Below, one piece after another: positions 63,004-64,000 of a DNA stretch of 64,000 bases. Made by a program: the position numbers and the translations under genes. Source of the stretch: SZUA-36 sp963727635 (GTDB lineage Bacteria > Pseudomonadota > Gammaproteobacteria > Xanthomonadales > SZUA-36); the NCBI GenBank assembly GCA_963727635.1, contig CAVSHP010000014.1, positions 18,176 through 82,175 on the forward strand, in the 5' to 3' direction. Each line of letters starts with the position of its first letter. Positions within the stretch are counted from its first letter, which is position 1. The notes below the pieces were generated by a model, which saw only the letters and a program-made list of their open reading frames with translations, ran no database searches and had not been told where the DNA came from.

Positions 63004-64000
63004 ATGTATCAATATCGTCACATTCTGGTGCGTATGCGTCTGGGTGAGTCTGACCGGCAGATCGATGCTGCTGGCCTGATGGGGCGGCGTACCGTTGCCA
63101 AATTGCGCAAGAAGGCACTTAAAGCTGGTTGGCTGGAGCCTGAACAGCCTCTGCCATCAGAGCAGGATTTACTCAAGGCACTGCACCAGCCCAAGTCCGC
63201 CAGGGCACGCGCACAATCTACCCTGGAGCCCCATCGCGAAGCCATTGAGGGCTGGGTTGAAGATGGCATCCGTGGCACCACCATTCATCAGGCACTGAAG
63301 CGCAAGTACGCTTTTACTGGCAGCTATTCCTGCGTTCGTCGCTTCATCCGTGGTCTTGCCGATACCAACCCAAAGGTGACGACCGTACTGGATTTTGCGC
63401 CCGGCGAGGCTGCCCAGGTCGACTTTGGTAAAGGCCCGGAGATCATCGATGTGTACACCGGTGAGGTGTTCAAGACCTGGTTCTTTGTCATGACCCTGGC
63501 CTGGAGCCGGCATCAATATGCCGAGCTGGTACGCGATCAGCTGGTCGAGACCTGGCTGGGTTGTCACCGCCGCTCGTTTGAGCATTTTAACGGGGTTCCA
63601 AGCCGGGTCATCATCGACAACCCGAAGTGCGCCATCACAAAAGCCTGCTACCACGACCCACAGGTACAACGCGCATACGCAGAGAGTGCCGAGGGCTATG
63701 GCTTCCTGATCAGCCCGTGTCCAGTGGCCGATCCAAAGAAAAAGGGACGTGTTGAATCGGGCGTAAAATACGTCAAGAATAACTTCGCGCCACTACGCAA
63801 CTTCCGGGATCTTGCCGATGCCAACCAGCAGTTGCTGGCGTGGGTAATGAGCGAGGCCGGCAACCGTTGCCATGGCACCACCCGGGAAGCACCCCTCAAG
63901 CGCTTTGTCGAGACCGAGCAACACCTGTTACGGCCATTGCCGGATACACCGGTAGAGTGTGCCCGCTGGGCGCAGGCCAAACTGCATGGTGATTGCCATA
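63004..64000 (+). CDS. istA: IS21-family transposase IstA, 3' end beyond window
   Basis: The frame begins MYQYRHILVRMRLGESDRQIDAAGLMGRRTVAKLRKKALKAGW, an IstA helix-turn-helix start, and stays open to the window end. DDE catalytic residues are visible in AAQVDFGKGPE (D), RVIIDNPKCAI (D) and KKKGRVESGVKYVKNN (E). About 332 residues of roughly 500 are present. It needs IstB for transposition, expected just downstream. It begins 29 bp after the right end of IS66. Confidence 0.92.
   Translation, partial: MYQYRHILVRMRLGESDRQIDAAGLMGRRTVAKLRKKALKAGWLEPEQPLPSEQDLLKALHQPKSARARAQSTLEPHREAIEGWVEDGIRGTTIHQALKRKYAFTGSYSCVRRFIRGLADTNPKVTTVLDFAPGEAAQVDFGKGPEIIDVYTGEVFKTWFFVMTLAWSRHQYAELVRDQLVETWLGCHRRSFEHFNGVPSRVIIDNPKCAITKACYHDPQVQRAYAESAEGYGFLISPCPVADPKKKGRVESGVKYVKNNFAPLRNFRDLADANQQLLAWVMSEAGNRCHGTTREAPLKRFVETEQHLLRPLPDTPVECARWAQAKLHGDCH

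Larger units (their letters stand above)
60358..64000 (+). mobile_element. IS21-family element, left part, with nested IS66 element
   Basis: The left end is placed at TGTTAATGATCACCC (60358) from its TG start and the break in the cassette gene. Downstream are 25-bp tandem repeats, then IS66 inserted in the leader, then istA (63004). IS21 elements carry repeated transposase sites near their ends, which fits the 25-bp array. The right end and istB lie beyond the window, so the length and target duplication cannot be checked. The boundary itself is an inference. Confidence 0.6.

Overview
The window reads as chromosome from a gammaproteobacterium. Supporting gene types are UbiT/UbiU/UbiV with UbiD, TrxC, RapA, YjjX-type ITPase, TrhP (YegQ), RsgA, Uup, GMP reductase, TusE/DsrC and PhoP/PhoQ-like regulators. 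I cannot name a genus. Capacities visible here are O2-independent ubiquinone and possibly rhodoquinone synthesis, alkane oxidation (AlkB) with an acyl-CoA dehydrogenase, nucleoside salvage (nucleoside hydrolase plus ribokinase) and polyphosphate metabolism (PPK2).

Layout. 1-6.3 kb: start of an ABC permease with its LolA-like partner, a palindromic repeat region, a frameshifted TonB-like protein, guaC, and a DUF2914 lipoprotein next to a cysteine-rich protein. 6.35-9.6 kb: a two-component system and a lipid kinase. 9.85-16.5 kb: a DUF4097 protein, a CD39-type nucleotidase lipoprotein, a glutamate-synthase-like flavoprotein, trxC, a CpdA-like phosphodiesterase and a ThrE-type exporter. 16.7-24.3 kb: FabH, a DUF3025 protein, a COG3146 protein, TusE/DsrC, a POT transporter and the nucleoside hydrolase/ribokinase pair. 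24.4-29.5 kb: an RquA-like methyltransferase, ubiT, and ubiU-ubiV-ubiD. Perfect FNR boxes lie upstream of both the rquA-like gene and ubiU, so this reads as an oxygen-controlled quinone region. 29.6-44.3 kb: pyruvate kinase, SDR, M48 protease, DUF3108, aldo/keto reductase, a TetR regulator with two matching operators, an EF-hand protein, trhP, ppk2, a PhoPQ-like pair, uup and a glyoxalase-family protein. 44.4-57.7 kb: small heat-shock protein, alkB, a CBM9/DUF5916 outer-membrane protein, cytochrome b, rapA, yjjX, acyl-CoA dehydrogenase, rsgA and a radical SAM protein.

58.0-64.0 kb is accessory DNA. A run of integron gene cassettes (hicAB toxin-antitoxin and several unknown small genes) is separated by four recognisable attC sites, with no integrase gene in the window. 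The array is cut by what looks like the left end of an IS21-family element with 25-bp tandem repeats. Between that end and istA sits a complete IS66-family element (60555-62974) with matching inverted repeats and an 8-bp target duplication (GAGGTAGG).

Many conserved genes are interrupted by single-base frameshifts, several in homopolymers (uup, fabH, thrE-like, nucleoside hydrolase, POT transporter, acyl-CoA dehydrogenase, radical SAM, the IS66 genes). The simplest reading is residual indel error in the sequence, so these genes are annotated as whole loci with the break noted.
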